A stretch of DNA of 64,000 bases from Tanypteryx hageni (GCA_028673005.1 CM054117.1:186001-250000), one strand, 5' to 3'. Positions 45,366 through 57,086 are shown, numbered from the stretch's first letter. A program made the numbers and translations. Notes: generated by a model not told the origin, from the sequence alone.

Positions 45366-46139
45366 ATATATATATATATATACATACAAGGTGTGGCAAT
45401 AAAGTACCTGGACTGGTGCAATAGAAAGAAAAAGAAACACAGTAGGCCAAAAATGTTTTCTCTTTTATTCAACATAATTTCCTCCCGCAGGAAACTCCTT
45501 ATCCTTGATACACTATTTCGGCTACTGTTGTCAAACTCTCCCTCTTATCTTTTGTCGAATGATTCCTTTCTCTCTTCCCTACATGAAAAAAAACACCCAT
45601 AGCTCACGAACGCTAAATATTCCAACTCATAGAACAAAAATTTTCAGTAATTCATTTCATCTAACGTCCTGCAGACTTTGGAATGAGTTACCCATAAAGA
45701 CAACAAAGCTCAAGTCACTGGAAGGCTTCTGCAACTCCTGCTTTCTACATTTGATGAACAAATGCTAAACTAAATGATGTAATCCTGCACATACTTCACT
45801 TTCTGCCAGATTTATCCACTCCAACATGGAATCATTGTATTGTATGCAGCCTCTGGTATTTTACATTCTGCAACGCTCAAGTCTATCTAGTGGGGTTTTA
45901 AAAATATATTTTTAATTTAATTTAATTTTATTTTTATTTCTGTTAAATTTTCTCCTAACTCTCTTTTTTCATCTTTTATTTGTAAAGCAAGCATTTATAT
46001 TCAAAAGTATAAAATGAAAATTATCCATATTTATAATTATTCAAAATTGTCTCTGTGGTACTTATCTACATATGTATAAGAGAACATACAGATAATCTTA
46101 TACATACAGATCATACATCTTATACATACATATAATCTT

Positions 46140-48098
46140 ACCAGACGTAAAAGGCATGCCATTTCTACACTCAAACATAGTGACCATATCATCATCCTCC
46201 CTGCCAACAAGGGCACCACCACGGTTGTAATGGATCGTGCCAAATATAACGAGGAAGCCGAGCATCAACTTTCTGACGAAACCTTTTACCGTCACCTTAC
46301 TTCCAACCCCACAGACCACCACTCCTACAAAATTTCGTCCTATCTTCATTTCTCAGGAAAACCGGAAGGCCTTACCGATTCTGCCATTGCTCTAATGATC
46401 CCCAACAAACCCCACACACTCACTTTCTACCTTCTCCCTAAAATCCATAAACCCAACATCCCCGGCCGCCCCATTTTTGTCAGCTTTAATTCCCCTACAG
46501 AACGCACCTCTGCATTCGTTGACTCCCACCAACAACCTCTCATTCGTCAATTCCCTTCCTTCATCCAAGACACTAACCACTTTCTCATACGCCTCAAACA
46601 CCTCCCCTTTCCCCTCCCACCCAATACCATTTTGGCCACTATCAATGTCTGTTCCCTCTACACAAACATCCCCCACAATGATGGACTCTCTGCCCTTAGT
46701 AAACTCCTGGACTCAAGACCACCCGACGCAAGACTGTCCTCCCATTTCTTATTAGACTTAGCAGCAATGGTGCTAAAAATGAACAACTTCTCCTTCAATG
46801 GGCATCACTACCTTCAAATTAGAGGCACTGCAATGGGCACCCATATGGCGCCTTCATACACCAATTGTTACTTGAGAGAATGTGAATGACTCTTCCTCAA
46901 CATACCACTCAGACCACTTTTGTAGCTGAGATACATCGACGATGTCTTCCTCATTTGGATGCATGGACCTGACTCTCTCCTTTCCTTTCTCTCGTGCCTC
47001 TCCTCCCATCCTTCACTCTCTTTCACCCACCAATCCTCTACCTCCCACATCACATTCCTGGATGTCGATCTTTACATTCAAGACAGCAAAATCCGCACCT
47101 GTGTTCATATCAAACCCACCAACAGCCTCCAATACCTCCACTTTGATAGCTGTCAGCCCCTTCATACCAAAACCTCTATCCCCTATGCCCTTGCTCGATG
47201 AGAATGGAGGCTTTGTTCTGATAGAGCTTCCCTTCTACAGTACTACTCTGTCCTCGAGGACGCTCTTCTCAAACATGGCTACCCTCCAGTCCTGGTCCGC
47301 GAACAGATTCATAGGGCGATGATGCCTACCCACTATGGATCCCTTCTACACACACCTATATCCCTGCACCAACCCCTCAACTCACTCTTACTACAATTTT
47401 CCTTCCTGGTATCCACAAAGCTCTCAAAACAATCCTCCATGCTGCCCACCCAATTCTTATCTCTTCCTCCCACCAGTACCTCTTTACCAACCTTTGTCAA
47501 TCCCCCCCTTCTCTCCTTCCACCGACCCCCCCAATTTGGGAAATATCTTGTGGATGAAGGAACTTTCCACTTCCACCATGCCTCTTGCCATAGGGTCTCA
47601 CCCCTGTGGCAAACCTCGCTGCCTCACTTGCCCTATCCACCTACCCTCATCTTCTTTCTCGAGTCCCTACACCAATATCACCTACCCCATCACCTCTAGA
47701 AGCAACTGCACCATACACCAATATCACCTACCCCATCACCTCTAGAAGCAACTGCACCATACACCAATATCACCTACCCCATCACCTCTAGAAGCAACTG
47801 CACCACCCGTAACGTCATTTACCTCCTTACCTGCACTCTTTGTCCCGCGTTTTACGTAGGTCTCACCAGCAATCTGTTAAATATCCGCATGAACGGTCAC
47901 CGGAGTAGCGTTTCTCTCAGATGCCCCCTCCCAGTTGCATTACATGCCAATGCCCACAATGTCCCCTTCAATAGTTGCTACAATGTAAGGGTTATTCGCG
48001 CCTTACCCAATGACACTCCTACCCCCCTTCTCCAACACTGGGAACTAGCACATATACATCTTGACTCTTTCTCCCCGCCTGGCCTCAACCTCCGCTAA
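46140..48098 (+). pseudogene. Penelope-like RT with GIY-YIG endonuclease, broken
   Basis: The frame 46230-46889 holds HIIILPANKGTTTVVMDR (upstream part), TFYLLPKIHKPNIPGRPI, ATINVCSLYTNIPH (motif A has Asn where Asp is expected) and GTAMGTHMAPSYTN. After a stop, LRYIDDVFLIWMH (catalytic DD) and ITFLDVDLYI appear in the frame at 46959-47201. The KHGYPPVLVREQIHRA block follows, and the GIY-YIG domain is VIYLLTCTLCPAFYVGLTS with NGHRSSV (47815-48098). A 46-bp triplication at 47671-47805 disrupts the frame between them. Confidence 0.85.
47671..47805. repeat. 46-bp tandem triplication inside the Penelope-like ORF
   Basis: Three near-identical 46-bp units starting ACCAATATCACCTACCCC at 47671, 47717 and 47763. 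Because 46 is not a multiple of three, each unit shifts the frame. Confidence 0.9.
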
Positions 48099-48649
48099 CC
48101 CTATTAGCCCTCTTACAATGTCTCATCTGTTACTTTGTAGCTATTTGCACTTTACCTCACCACACTCCCTCCTTATTGGCTATCCACCCTTCCTACTCCC
48201 CGCCTCCTCCGATCATGAACCTCCCCACATCACCCTGTCATTCCCCGCCCAGTGTGTAACTCTCAGTTACTCTATCGCTGAAGAAGGGCATAGGCCTGAT
48301 AAGCTTGGGTGTTTTTTTTGTTTTTTGTGTTCATGTGTTTAACGTGTCTCTTCAACACCCCCAGTAGCCTGCCAACTTGGTCCCCAACTTGGTAAGTGTC
48401 CGCTGTGCTTCCTTCAACACCTTGTTGCCACCCTCATCACTACCTTTTCATTTCCTTAAGTTAATATGTATAAGAGAATGTACATATATATGTATATTTC
48501 TCTTGTGGTAACCATTTTTTGTGAATTAAGATTGTAAATTTTTAAAAAAATTGTTAAATATGTAAATCCTGATGTGAACAAATTGTAATGGTTAGGTGGA
48601 AGAGGGGGCTACTTAGCCTCAACCCCACCAATAAAGACATTTTTCTTTC

Positions 48650-49530
48650 TTTCTTGAGAGCAGTTTTCACCCTAGGAAAGAGAAAGAAGTCTGTGGGTGC
48701 CGAGTCAGGTGAATATGGTGGGTGGTTGATCTCCACAACCAGATATCTCTTCACAACCAGTGCAGAATGAGCAGGTGCGTTGTCATGCAACAGAATTCAA
48801 CTTCCCTTTTCTCGAAACAGCAGCATCACCCTGGAAACACACCTTACCAACCTCTGAAGTATGTGAACATAGAATGCACTATTTACTGTCCGTCCTTGCT
48901 GAAGAAATTCCTTGTGGATCAAACCCTGCTTGTTGAAAAAGGTGATTAGCATGGTTTTGATCAAGGACTTCTTCAAACAAAACTTCTTGGGCCTTGGCGA
49001 CGATTTTGATGTCCATGCCATGCTTTGTCGTTTCAGGGTTGTACTGGAATACCCATAACTCATCACCAGTGATAATGCAGTCGAGAAAACTGGGATTGCC
49101 TTCACAACTTTCAATGAAGTCCTGACTCAATGCGACTCTTCTTAGTATCTGTTCATCCATGAGGCTTTGTGGAATGAACTTCATACCGACCTTCTAAATC
49201 TTCATGAAGAATTTGACGAATCATTTCTTTATTAATGATTAGCTCCTCTGCCATCATTCTGAGGGTCATTCGTCAATTTATTGCCACAATTTCACATACC
49301 TTTGCGACGGTGTCTGCATTTCGAGAGTATGGACGCCTGCTTCTTGGATCATCTTCATGCCCATTCTTAAATCGTTTAAACAACTCAAAAACACAGGTAC
49401 AACTTAGACTCTTGACCATATGATGCTTTCAACATTTTGTAAGTTTCTGTTGTGGTTTTCCTGAGTTTGACAAAAAACTTGATATTCACTCAATGCTCCA
49501 TGAGAAAATCATGACAATGGATAAAATCAA
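48650..49530 (-). pseudogene. Mariner transposase pseudogene
   Basis: From the N-terminus (about 49530, minus) the order is VKLRKTTTETYKMLKASYG, FKNGHEDDPRSRRPYSRN, then HSTKPHG-type linker and LMDEQILRRVALSQDFIES. DCIITGDELWVFQYNPE follows (TGDE.W, first catalytic Asp; 48879-49184), then KTMLITFFNKQGLIHKEFL (48797-49114) and HDNAPAHSALVVKRYLVV with HPPYSPDSAPTDFFLFP (48554-48790). At least four frame changes. The last residues are cut by the LINE inserted at about 48645. Confidence 0.85.
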
Positions 49531-49693
49531 AACTGACTCTATTGACTGCAACTCAGAAACTAACCATTACAGAACTAAGCGGTTCACCGCCTTCTGTTAG
49601 CAAGAATTTGAACTATAAGATATGTAAATAGTTCATTTTTACACTGCTTGGTTTCAGCGCCAGTCTGGGAACTTTATTGCCATACCTCGAATA

Positions 49694-49727
49694 TGTGTGT
49701 GTGTGTGTGTGTGTGTGCGTGTGTGCA

Positions 49728-49799
<72 letters not shown>
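49694..49799. repeat. (GT)n-(TA)n compound microsatellite
   Basis: GT-rich tract followed by alternating TA. Source of spurious Cys-Val and Ile-Tyr ORFs. Confidence 0.95.
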
Positions 49800-49805
<6 letters not shown>

Positions 49806-49854
49806 TTATTCACATAAACACTACAATTGGGAGCAGGTCCCGGTGGCAGCGGGT

Positions 49855-50148
49855 CCCCATCACAACTCAATGTGTAATACCCAAATTACATAATAAAAAT
49901 TGGGTTTACTTAATACAAAAATATAAGCTTTTTGATACCATTTCCTATACACTATATACTACTTCTTAACTTCAAGTCACAGGAACTCCCGTCACAACAG
50001 CTTAGGTATCACTCAATACATAATGCCCAAATTACATAATAACAATTGAATGTACTTAATACAAAAATAGAACCTTTTTTGATAGTAGTTCCTATACACT
50101 ATATACAACTTCTTGACTTCAAGTCATAGGAACTCTCATCACAACAGC
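49855..50148. repeat. Tandem duplication, 146-bp unit
   Basis: Two imperfect copies. CCCAAATTACATAATA, CTTAATACAAAAATA and CCTATACACTATATAC recur with a 146-bp offset (for example TAATACCC at 49875 and TAATGCCC at 50021). No coding potential. Confidence 0.8.
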
Positions 50149-50389
50149 TTAGCTACAAACTACAACATGTTTCATTTGTTATTTGTCCATACAACTACAA
50201 AAATTTAGAATAAGTAAATAATCTTCATGAATAAAAAAAAAATTCGACCATAATTTGACATTAGATAGTTATTTGGAGTATTGTGATTAAATTATAACCC
50301 TACTATGTTTATTTACAATAATTAACGCCGCTTGGTGGCGCAAGTCCTATAAAAAAACTAAATAAAATACTAACTTACAAATACTCATA

Positions 50390-53200
50390 TTAAATACTAA
50401 AGTTTTTAACAATTTTACTTTTAAATGCTTTCTCGGTTTGTGGAAAGGGCATAAGAAGTTCTTCAGGTAATTCATTCCAGTCCAATGCTGTTCTATTGAA
50501 AAATGAATATTTACCAACATCTTTTCTTCGAACGTTTGTACGAACTTTACACGAGTGATAATTTTTACCTTTAAATGTCGGGGATTTAATCTTAAGTTTT
50601 AGTTCTTTCCAGGCCGGTTTACCGGTATACATTCGATAGAAACAAACTAACCTTTTCACTTTCCTCCTCTTTTCTAAAGTTTCCCACCCAAGTTCCTTTA
50701 ACATATCTGTTACACTATCCTCTCTTCCAAAACGACCCATAACAAACCTGGCTGCCTTTCGCTGAACCTTTTCCAATTTATTAATATGTATTCTGTCATG
50801 AGGATCCCAGACTCCTGAAGAATATTCCAATATAGGCCTTACTATTGTTTTGTATGCTAATTCTTTAGCTTTCCTACTACTATGTTTTAAATTTCTCATA
50901 ACAAAGTTAAGTGCCTTGAAACCCTTTGAAACTATACATTCTGCCTGAAGACCCCATGCTAAATCATTCGTAATATGTATTCCAAGATATTTTATATTAT
51001 CAACCTTCGGTATTTGTATCCCTTCCATATAGTAAGGAAAATTACTCTTTTCCCTTTTCATAGAGAATAGAATATGCTTGATTTTCTTAACGTTTATTTT
51101 CATTTTATTTGAACTTACCCAAGACATCAGCTTATTTATGTCCCTCTGCAGTAAACCTTTGTCGTTTTCATCTTTAATGACTCTATAAATGATGCGGTCA
51201 TCTGCGAAAAGTCTCACTTTTGAGGATATTTGACTTGGTAAATCATTTATGTAGATTAAGAATAATAACAGTCCTAAAATGCTTCCCTGAGGGACACCTG
51301 AGGTGACATCTTTTTCATCGGATAAACTATCTCCTATCCTAACCCTATGTTTTCTATCTGATAGAAAGGCTTCTATCCATCGCACTACCCTCATATCTAT
51401 TCCTAGTGCGTTAACCTTAGTCAAGAGTAAATCATGAGGTACTACATCAAATGCTTTCGTTAGATTTATCACTATACCTTCCGCTTCCTGGCTATTGTCT
51501 AATGTTTCTGCAATATCTACACATAACCCTAGCAACTGGAGCTCACAGAAATGACCCTTTCTGATCCCAGCCTGACCTTCAAATATCATACAATTGTTTT
51601 CTAAAAACTTTTGTATATAGTCCGCCAGACATTTTTCCATTAATTTGCAAACAACGGACATTAGGCTTACTGGTCTATAATTTGCAACTTCTGTCTTATT
51701 TCCGTCTTTATAAATAGGTATAACAGTGGCTGATTTCCATTCTAATGGGATACAACTGTTTGCTAAGGTAACAGTAAAGATGTGATTTAGGTACGGTATA
51801 ATCGCTTCGCTCCCTAATTTTAATGCTCCTGATGCAATATTATCAGGTCCTGTGGACTTATGCCAGCGCAGACTCTTTACCTTTTTATTAATAGTATTAA
51901 AGCTAAACTCAATTCTTGGTCCACTTTCATTTGGTAATCTTACTTTGCCTAAAGCATAAGTTTTCACTTGGAACACTTTGGAGTACCATTTATTAAATTC
52001 GTTTGCCTTTTCTAAGTCGCTTATGATTAATGCCCATTCATTATTTTTTATATTTTTAATCTTGTCTTTGGTATCCTTCCTTCTTCGTAAATACTTATAG
52101 AAGTTGTTGCTATCTTTTGAGTTTAATATATTTAGTAAGTATCTATCATGCGCGACCATTTTTTCTTTATTTAATTCTTTTAATAACTGAGTATATGAAT
52201 CTCGTGAACATCCGCCAGTGTTCAGCTTCCTGTGCGCATCTCTTACTTTCCATTTCAACCTCCTAATATTCTTATTGTAAAATTCAGGATCGGGATTGTT
52301 TTGAATACATTTTTTTGGAACATACTTCTCAGTAGCTTCGAAAATTATTATTTTGAATGCATCCCAAATATCATTTACGTTTATTCCGCATTTTACCCAT
52401 CCTATGAAATTTTCCCTAAGGTAATTTTGGAAGCCAAGCCTGTCCGCTCTGTGATATCTCCAAATGACTTGCTTACGATCCCTTTTCACGCGGTCAGTTT
52501 CGAACTCCAACTCAGCTAAAACCGCCTTGTGATCACTAATGCCTTGGAAGGTTTCACAACTCACGAATGAGTCAGACGGTCTTATAAGAAAAATGACTAA
52601 AATATTTTCCCCTCTTGTTGGGATATTGGTTACCTGCTTAAGCCCCCCATCACGTATGAGGTTGTTTACCAGTTCCTGTGCTTTACCTCCTTCCATAGAT
52701 GGCCCGTCCCAGTTGACCTTGGGGAGATTTAAATCTCCTGCAATTACTACTCCGTTGCTAACCGTTCTTTCATTTACGTGGTTATAAAGGGTCTCTAGAA
52801 TGTCGAAATTTTCCCCTGGTTTTCTGTATCCGCCTATGATATTTAGGGCTTTATTACTCTTTCTTCCGTATATTTTTACGCACAAAAGTTCACTATGTTC
52901 ATCAACCCATATTAAATTACTGAGAATTTCATCTTTTACGCATATAAATACACCTCCACCTCTCTGGTTTCTATCCCTTCTATAAGTAGTGAACCCGCCT
53001 GGAAAGATTTCTTTAGAATCAATATCATTTTTTAACCACGACTCGGTACTGACAATTACATCTGCTTCTGTTGCCTCAACTAGGGTTGCAAACTCTTTAC
53101 ATTTATTTAAGATACTCCTATAATTTACCTGAAGAATTCTTATTGCCTTACCTGGATTTTTGACTTCTTTATTACACGATATATGGCCCTGTCTTCAATG
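50390..53200 (-). CDS. CR1-like ORF2: endonuclease-reverse transcriptase
   Basis: One uninterrupted frame of about 930 codons. The first Met-like position is unclear, so I took the region after the upstream TGA near 53205. The APE endonuclease starts IRILQVNYRSILNKCKEF, ADVIVSTESWL and RRDRNQRGGGVFI, with VIAGDLNLPKVNW and GISDHKAVLAELE (catalytic SDH). The RT has STGPDNIASGALKL, NYRPVSLMSVVCKLMEK, IVINLTKAFDVVPHDLL, SGVPQGSILGLLLFLIYIND and VRLFADDRIIYRV. Motif A should read DxxKAFD, but its first catalytic Asp is Asn here, so the enzyme is probably inactive despite the open frame. The C-terminus RPILEYSSGVWDPHD and LEKVQRKAARFVMGRF is typical. Length is normal for the group. Confidence 0.85.
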
Positions 53201-53246
53201 TCTTTCATCGTCTTCTTCGTGTTGTCAGCACCTCCGTGGTCCTCTT

Positions 53247-53375
53247 CTAGTTTCCCTGCTTGGCGTGTTGTATTACATTTTCCAGCAAACTCCCGAATTT
53301 TTCGCTACCTCTCCTATTTAAATGTAAACCGTCCCGACCCAATTCCTTATCACTTAACCAGCAGTTCGGATCTAT
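53247..53375 (-). pseudogene. CR1-like ORF1 C-terminus (SGNH esterase-like)
   Basis: The last about 41 residues of an ORF1: DPNCWLSDKELGRDGLHLNR, then RGSEKFGSLLENVIQHAK and a stop at 53247. DGLHLNRRG is the C-terminal block of SGNH/GDSL hydrolases, with the catalytic Asp and His of D-x-x-H. Esterase domains in ORF1 are established for CR1-like LINEs. Upstream coding sequence is replaced by (TA)n. Confidence 0.65.
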
Positions 53376-53376
53376 G

Positions 53377-53428
<52 letters not shown>

Positions 53429-53437
53429 TATATATAG

Positions 53438-53602
53438 CTAGGTGAAGAATAAATCTCTCCGAAAGCTTCTACGTTATGTTTCTGGGTTGTTTTTAGTGTT
53501 GTTTTACGTGTGTTGCTTCGACATCCCCAGGGCCCTGCTAACTTAAAGTTGACTGATTGGTGAGTTTTTACTGGGCTTCCTCATCCCAACATCTTGTTGC
53601 CA
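53438..53602 (+). mobile_element. Penelope-like terminal fragment between TA arrays
   Basis: Contains GTGAAGAATAAATCTCTCCG followed by AAAGCTTCTACG, the TTTTACGTGTGTTGC block, TTCGACATCCCC and CCCAACATCTTGTTG, i.e. the tail of the Penelope-like element, with (TA)n on both sides (53386-53420 and 53603-53618). Confidence 0.7.
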
Positions 53603-53619
53603 TATATATATATATATAT

Positions 53620-53970
53620 TTTTTTCAGACAGATATTCCATCATTACAAATATTTTTTTAATTCTAAATATTTCACCTCCGCAGCTATTTTCGTTTTTCC
53701 CACGTAAAAATAATAGTTTAAAACTTTACCTAAACATTACAATTTTAAGAATTTAATAATTTCTCTATTGTGGGGTACAAATCCTACACATTTCTGCCAA
53801 ATTTTAAATTTGTAGCTGTTCTATTTTCAAGTTATTTACAGAGTTATGAATTTGAACAAACAAACATTTGAATATCTCCATAAATATATTGCGGCAGCCA
53901 TAAAAAATGTTCAAAATTCAAACAATTAGAAAAATATTATTTCACTTCTAGAAGTGCTACAACTTCAAAA
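53620..53970 (-). repeat. Helitron-like unit, copy 16 (partial, divergent)
   Basis: Lacks the terminal hairpin. It matches the interior from TTTTTCAGACAGATATTCC onwards, then inverts near 53830. Confidence 0.55.
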
Positions 53971-53989
53971 TTATATGATAAATGTTATA

Positions 53990-54765
53990 TCCTCCTCTGT
54001 AAGAAACGTCTATATATAATGATAACATATATATAGGAGGATACTAATGTTTAGGCACTTACAGATGAGTTGGAGATTCGAAATTTTTTTCTTAGTTAGG
54101 ATTTTGTGCAAAACTGACTAGAAAAAACGAAAATCATGAAAAAGTGCAACAATGCGGCCGCTAAAATTTCGCAATTGTTTAAACAATTTTTCAAAGTAAA
54201 TGTATTTCTGAATGTGCCACTGAGTTGAAATTTTTTTAATAAATAGAATTCTTTAAAAAAAAAACGAAATAGGGTTTATACAAATTTTGATATTTTAATT
54301 TGTTTGGCAGTTAAAAATTCTTAAAGTTTAAACAAATATATAACTGTTTAGGTACTACGGGATAAGCTAGGAAGCTGAAATTTTCAAATTATTTACAGTA
54401 TAGTAAATTTGCACAAATAAACATTTCAATGTGACCATATATGTATTGCGGCGGCCGTTAAAAATTATTAAAATTTAAACAATTAGAAAAATATTATTGT
54501 ATTTCTAGAAGTGCTACAACTTTAAAATTTGGCTAAAATGTGTAGCATTAGAACCTTATAATGAAGAAAGTGTAAAATTTTTAAAATTGCGACATTTGGA
54601 GATTGTTTTAAACTATTATTCTTACATGTGGGAAAAACGGAAATCGCTGCGGAGGTGAAATCTTTAGAATTAAAAGAGTATTTGTAATGATGAAATGTGT
54701 CTGAAAAATGAATGTTTTTTCAAGGTGATATGAAATGCTTCCAGTATGCAAGCACCAACTACTAG
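53990..54765 (+). repeat. Helitron-like unit, copy 17 (complete)
   Basis: Best isolated full unit. It starts TCCTCCTCTGTAAGAAACGT and ends at CTAG (54762-54765) after the CCAGTATGCAAGC hairpin, followed by T. Length is 776 bp, identical to copy 1. Confidence 0.72.
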
Positions 54766-54825
54766 TATCATTATATATAGACGTTCCTTACAGAGGAGGG
54801 GGAGGATATAACATACTAGTAGAAA

Positions 54826-55253
54826 GTGCTTGCATTCTGCAAGCATATCATCTCACCTTGAAGAAACAATCATTTTTCTGAGAGATATTTCATCATAGGA
54901 AATATTTCCTTAATTCAAAAGAATTCTCCTTTGAACCGATCTTGGTTTTTTCCTTATATAACAATAATGGAGTAAAACAATCGCTAATTTTGCTATTTTA
55001 GGAATATCATAATTTTTCCAAATTGGGTTAATTATGCCACACCTTTCTGCTAAATTTTAAATTTGTAGCACATTTAGAAGTGAAATAACATTTATCAAAT
55101 TGTTTAAATTTAAATAATTGTTAAAGTCCGATATAAACATTTCACAGATACATTGAAATATTTATTCGTTTATATAGTCTAAACTCTAAATAATTTAAAA
55201 ATTTCAACTCCCTACCTCACTGCATAGTGTCTAAACATTTACCTATTTGTTTA
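54826..55253 (-). repeat. Helitron-like unit, copy 18 (partial)
   Basis: CTAGTAG terminus at 54826. It ends where the 230-bp dispersed repeat begins. Confidence 0.6.
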
Positions 55254-55489
55254 AATAGTATAAGGATTAAGGTGACAATACAATCTCGAGGTTTAACAAT
55301 GACACAGTTGGCTAGGCAACATATCGTTAAAAAGCTTAAAATTTTCAAATAAATGTGATTTAAATGTATAAATTGATCGATTTCGAATAGTAGGCAAAAT
55401 GCGATGATGAGAATAAGAAAAGATATTCATTTTTCTTTAAAACGGTCCAGGTCTGAAGATAGTATATCAATTCCTTCTAATTTTAATAT
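55254..55489 (+). repeat. Dispersed 230-bp repeat, copy B, split by LINE D
   Basis: Homologous to 20663-20890. It is interrupted by LINE D and resumes at 61472-61510 (AAAAGCCTGCAAGT). Confidence 0.75.
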
Positions 55490-55527
55490 CATCATCATAG
55501 GTAGTCTGTCCGTAGACAGGTCCGTGA

Positions 55528-57086
55528 TTATTCTTGGTTAAACCTGGTTCTCCATATACTCCTGTTTTCCGCTGTCCTCTTTATATCTTGATAACTCTCT
55601 TTCCCTTTCAAATCGTCTATCAGCTGAAACCTTTTCCTACCTCTTTCCCTTTTCCCATCTAGTTTTCCTTCTAACACGTCTTTAATCATACTCTCTCTCC
55701 TCAGGTAATGTCCAACCCAGTTAGCCTTAGTCTTTCTGATAGTCTGTATAATCATTCGCTTCTCTCCTATTCTTCGTAGCACTTCATCGTTTTTCATCCT
55801 ATCTGTTAATTTCATCTTCAACATTCTCCTCCAAGTCCACATTTCAAAGCTTTCCAAGTATTTGATATCATTTTTCCTTAGTGTCCATGTTTCTGCCCCA
55901 TACAATGCTATACTCCATACGTAGCATTTTATCAACTTCTCACGTATATCTTCCCTTATATTCCCTGTAAGTAGTTGTTTCTTTCTCCTGAGAGCCGCTT
56001 TTGCTTTTCCTATTCTAGTTCTGATCTCATCCGTACATTTTGCTTCTCGTGTTATGATGCTTCCAAGGTATTTATATTCTGAAACTTGTTCTAAAGGCTT
56101 TCCCCCAATACTTATGTTCAGATTCTCTTCTTTACCCGATATTCGAATGACCTTGGATTTTTCTGTGTTTATTTCCATACCGTATTTTCTTCCTGTTATC
56201 ACTAGTCTATTTATCATTTTTTGTAGCTCCTCTTCCTTTCTTGCTAGAAGTACTTGATCATCTGCGTATTTTACTGTTCTTATAATCCTTCCTCCAATTT
56301 TAAAATCTCCTGTGCCTTCTAAAGCTTCTTGCATTAGACTTTCTCCATATATATTGAATAGGGTTGGCAATAGGCAGCAGCCTTGTCTTACTTCTCTACC
56401 GATATTTATTCCGCAGGTGTCCACATTCTCAAACCTGACCTTTACAACTTCATTCACATATAGATTCCTAATCAGTCTCCTGTCTTTCCAGTCAACACCT
56501 ATATCCTTTAATATCTTCATCAACTTTACCCAATTTACTCTATCAAAGGCATTCTGCCAGCCTACGAAACATGCGCAGATATCTTGACTGTACTCTATTG
56601 CCCTTTCTGATATGATTCTAACTACTCCTATAGCATCTCTAGTTCCTCGTCCTTTTCTGAAACCGAATTGATCTTCCCCTAGTATTTCTTCTGCCTTTTT
56701 CTCCAGCCTTTTATTAAGAATCCTCATGATGATCTTCGATGTGTGTGACAGAAGGCTTATCGTTCTGTAATCTTTACACTGCATTGCCTTTGGCTTCTTC
56801 TTTAGAGGGATCATTGTTACTTCTAGGAAATCCTGAGGCCACTCTCCCATGTCGTAAATCTTATTAATTAATTTCGTGATCGCTTTTAGTCCTTCTGATC
56901 CTATGACTTTAAGTATCTCAGCCAGTATTCCATCGCTGCCTGTGGCTTTCCCCTTCTTTAGTTCCACTATCGCTTTTTCTACTTCACTCTCCATAATACT
57001 TGGTCCTAAGTTGTCTTCTTCAATGTTTTCCTCATCTTCCAGTTCAATTTTTGCCGCTCCTGCCTGTTTGCTGCATAATTCCTTAA
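55528..57086 (-). pseudogene. LINE D reverse transcriptase part
   Basis: Open frame 55528-56994 of 488 codons. GKATGSDGILAEILKV, CKDYRTISLLSHTSKI, EDQFGFRKGRGTRDAIG, CACFVGWQNAFDRV (motif A Asp replaced by Gly), REVRQGCCLLPTLFNIYGE and VKYADDQVLLA (catalytic YADD intact) appear in order. The tail is YGAETWTLRKND, WTWRRMLKM, NWVGHYLRRESMI and GKRERGRKRFQL. Upstream of 56994 the frame runs on through ELEDEENIEEDNLGPSI to the piggyBac junction. The open frame is remarkably long, but the motif A change predicts no activity. Confidence 0.87.

Larger units (their letters stand above)
46085..48464 (+). mobile_element. Penelope-like element with 14-bp target duplication
   Basis: About 2.38 kb flanked by an exact TATGTATAAGAGAA at 46071-46084 and 48465-48478. 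It carries RT and GIY-YIG coding sequence and, after it, the terminal motif GCTGAAGAAGGGCATAGGCC followed by the AACGTGTCTC and CAACACCTTGTTG blocks shared with the tails at 4901, 25307 and 53438. The coding part is noticeably C-rich (little G), unlike its AT-rich surroundings. Confidence 0.88.
45485..48645 (+). mobile_element. Jockey/CR1-group LINE 3' fragment, split by Penelope-like element
   Basis: 5'-truncated LINE lying in the mariner. The C-terminus of its RT protein is split between two frames (45393-45602 and 45505-45768) and ends HRTKIFSNSFHLTSCRLWNE then LPIKTTKLKSLEGF, typical of Jockey/CR1-group tails. Its 3' UTR continues to 46084, is interrupted by the Penelope-like element, and resumes at 48465-48645, ending near AATAAAGAC with a TTTCTTTCTTTC tract. 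Confidence 0.65.
45388..49692 (-). mobile_element. Mariner element split by nested retroelements
   Basis: The left terminus (GTGTGGCAATAAAGTACCTG near 45390) and right terminus (complement of about 49655-49688, TATGGCAATAAAGTTCCCAG) are inverted copies. The transposase (48650-49530) reads on the minus strand. Between the left terminus and the transposase sits a LINE 3' fragment that itself contains a Penelope-like element. Flanking sequence is (TA)n on the left and (GT)n/(TA)n on the right, so the TA duplication cannot be read. Confidence 0.75.
50390..53375 (-). mobile_element. CR1-like LINE with near-intact ORF2 and esterase ORF1 tail
   Basis: Minus-strand non-LTR element of which the end of ORF1 and all of ORF2 are present. 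The 5' part is cut off by a (TA)n array and a Penelope tail at 53380-53602. The ORF1 remnant has an SGNH-esterase-like end, a feature of the CR1 group. The 3' UTR below 50390 could not be delimited, and no target duplication was found. Confidence 0.8.

Noticed and set aside
46392..47053. Minus-strand ORFs opposite the Penelope element
   Set aside because: Shadows of the C-rich Penelope coding strand, which carries all recognisable RT motifs.
52232..52985. Plus-strand ORFs opposite the CR1-like ORF2
   Set aside because: Antisense open frames; the minus strand has the continuous endonuclease-RT protein.
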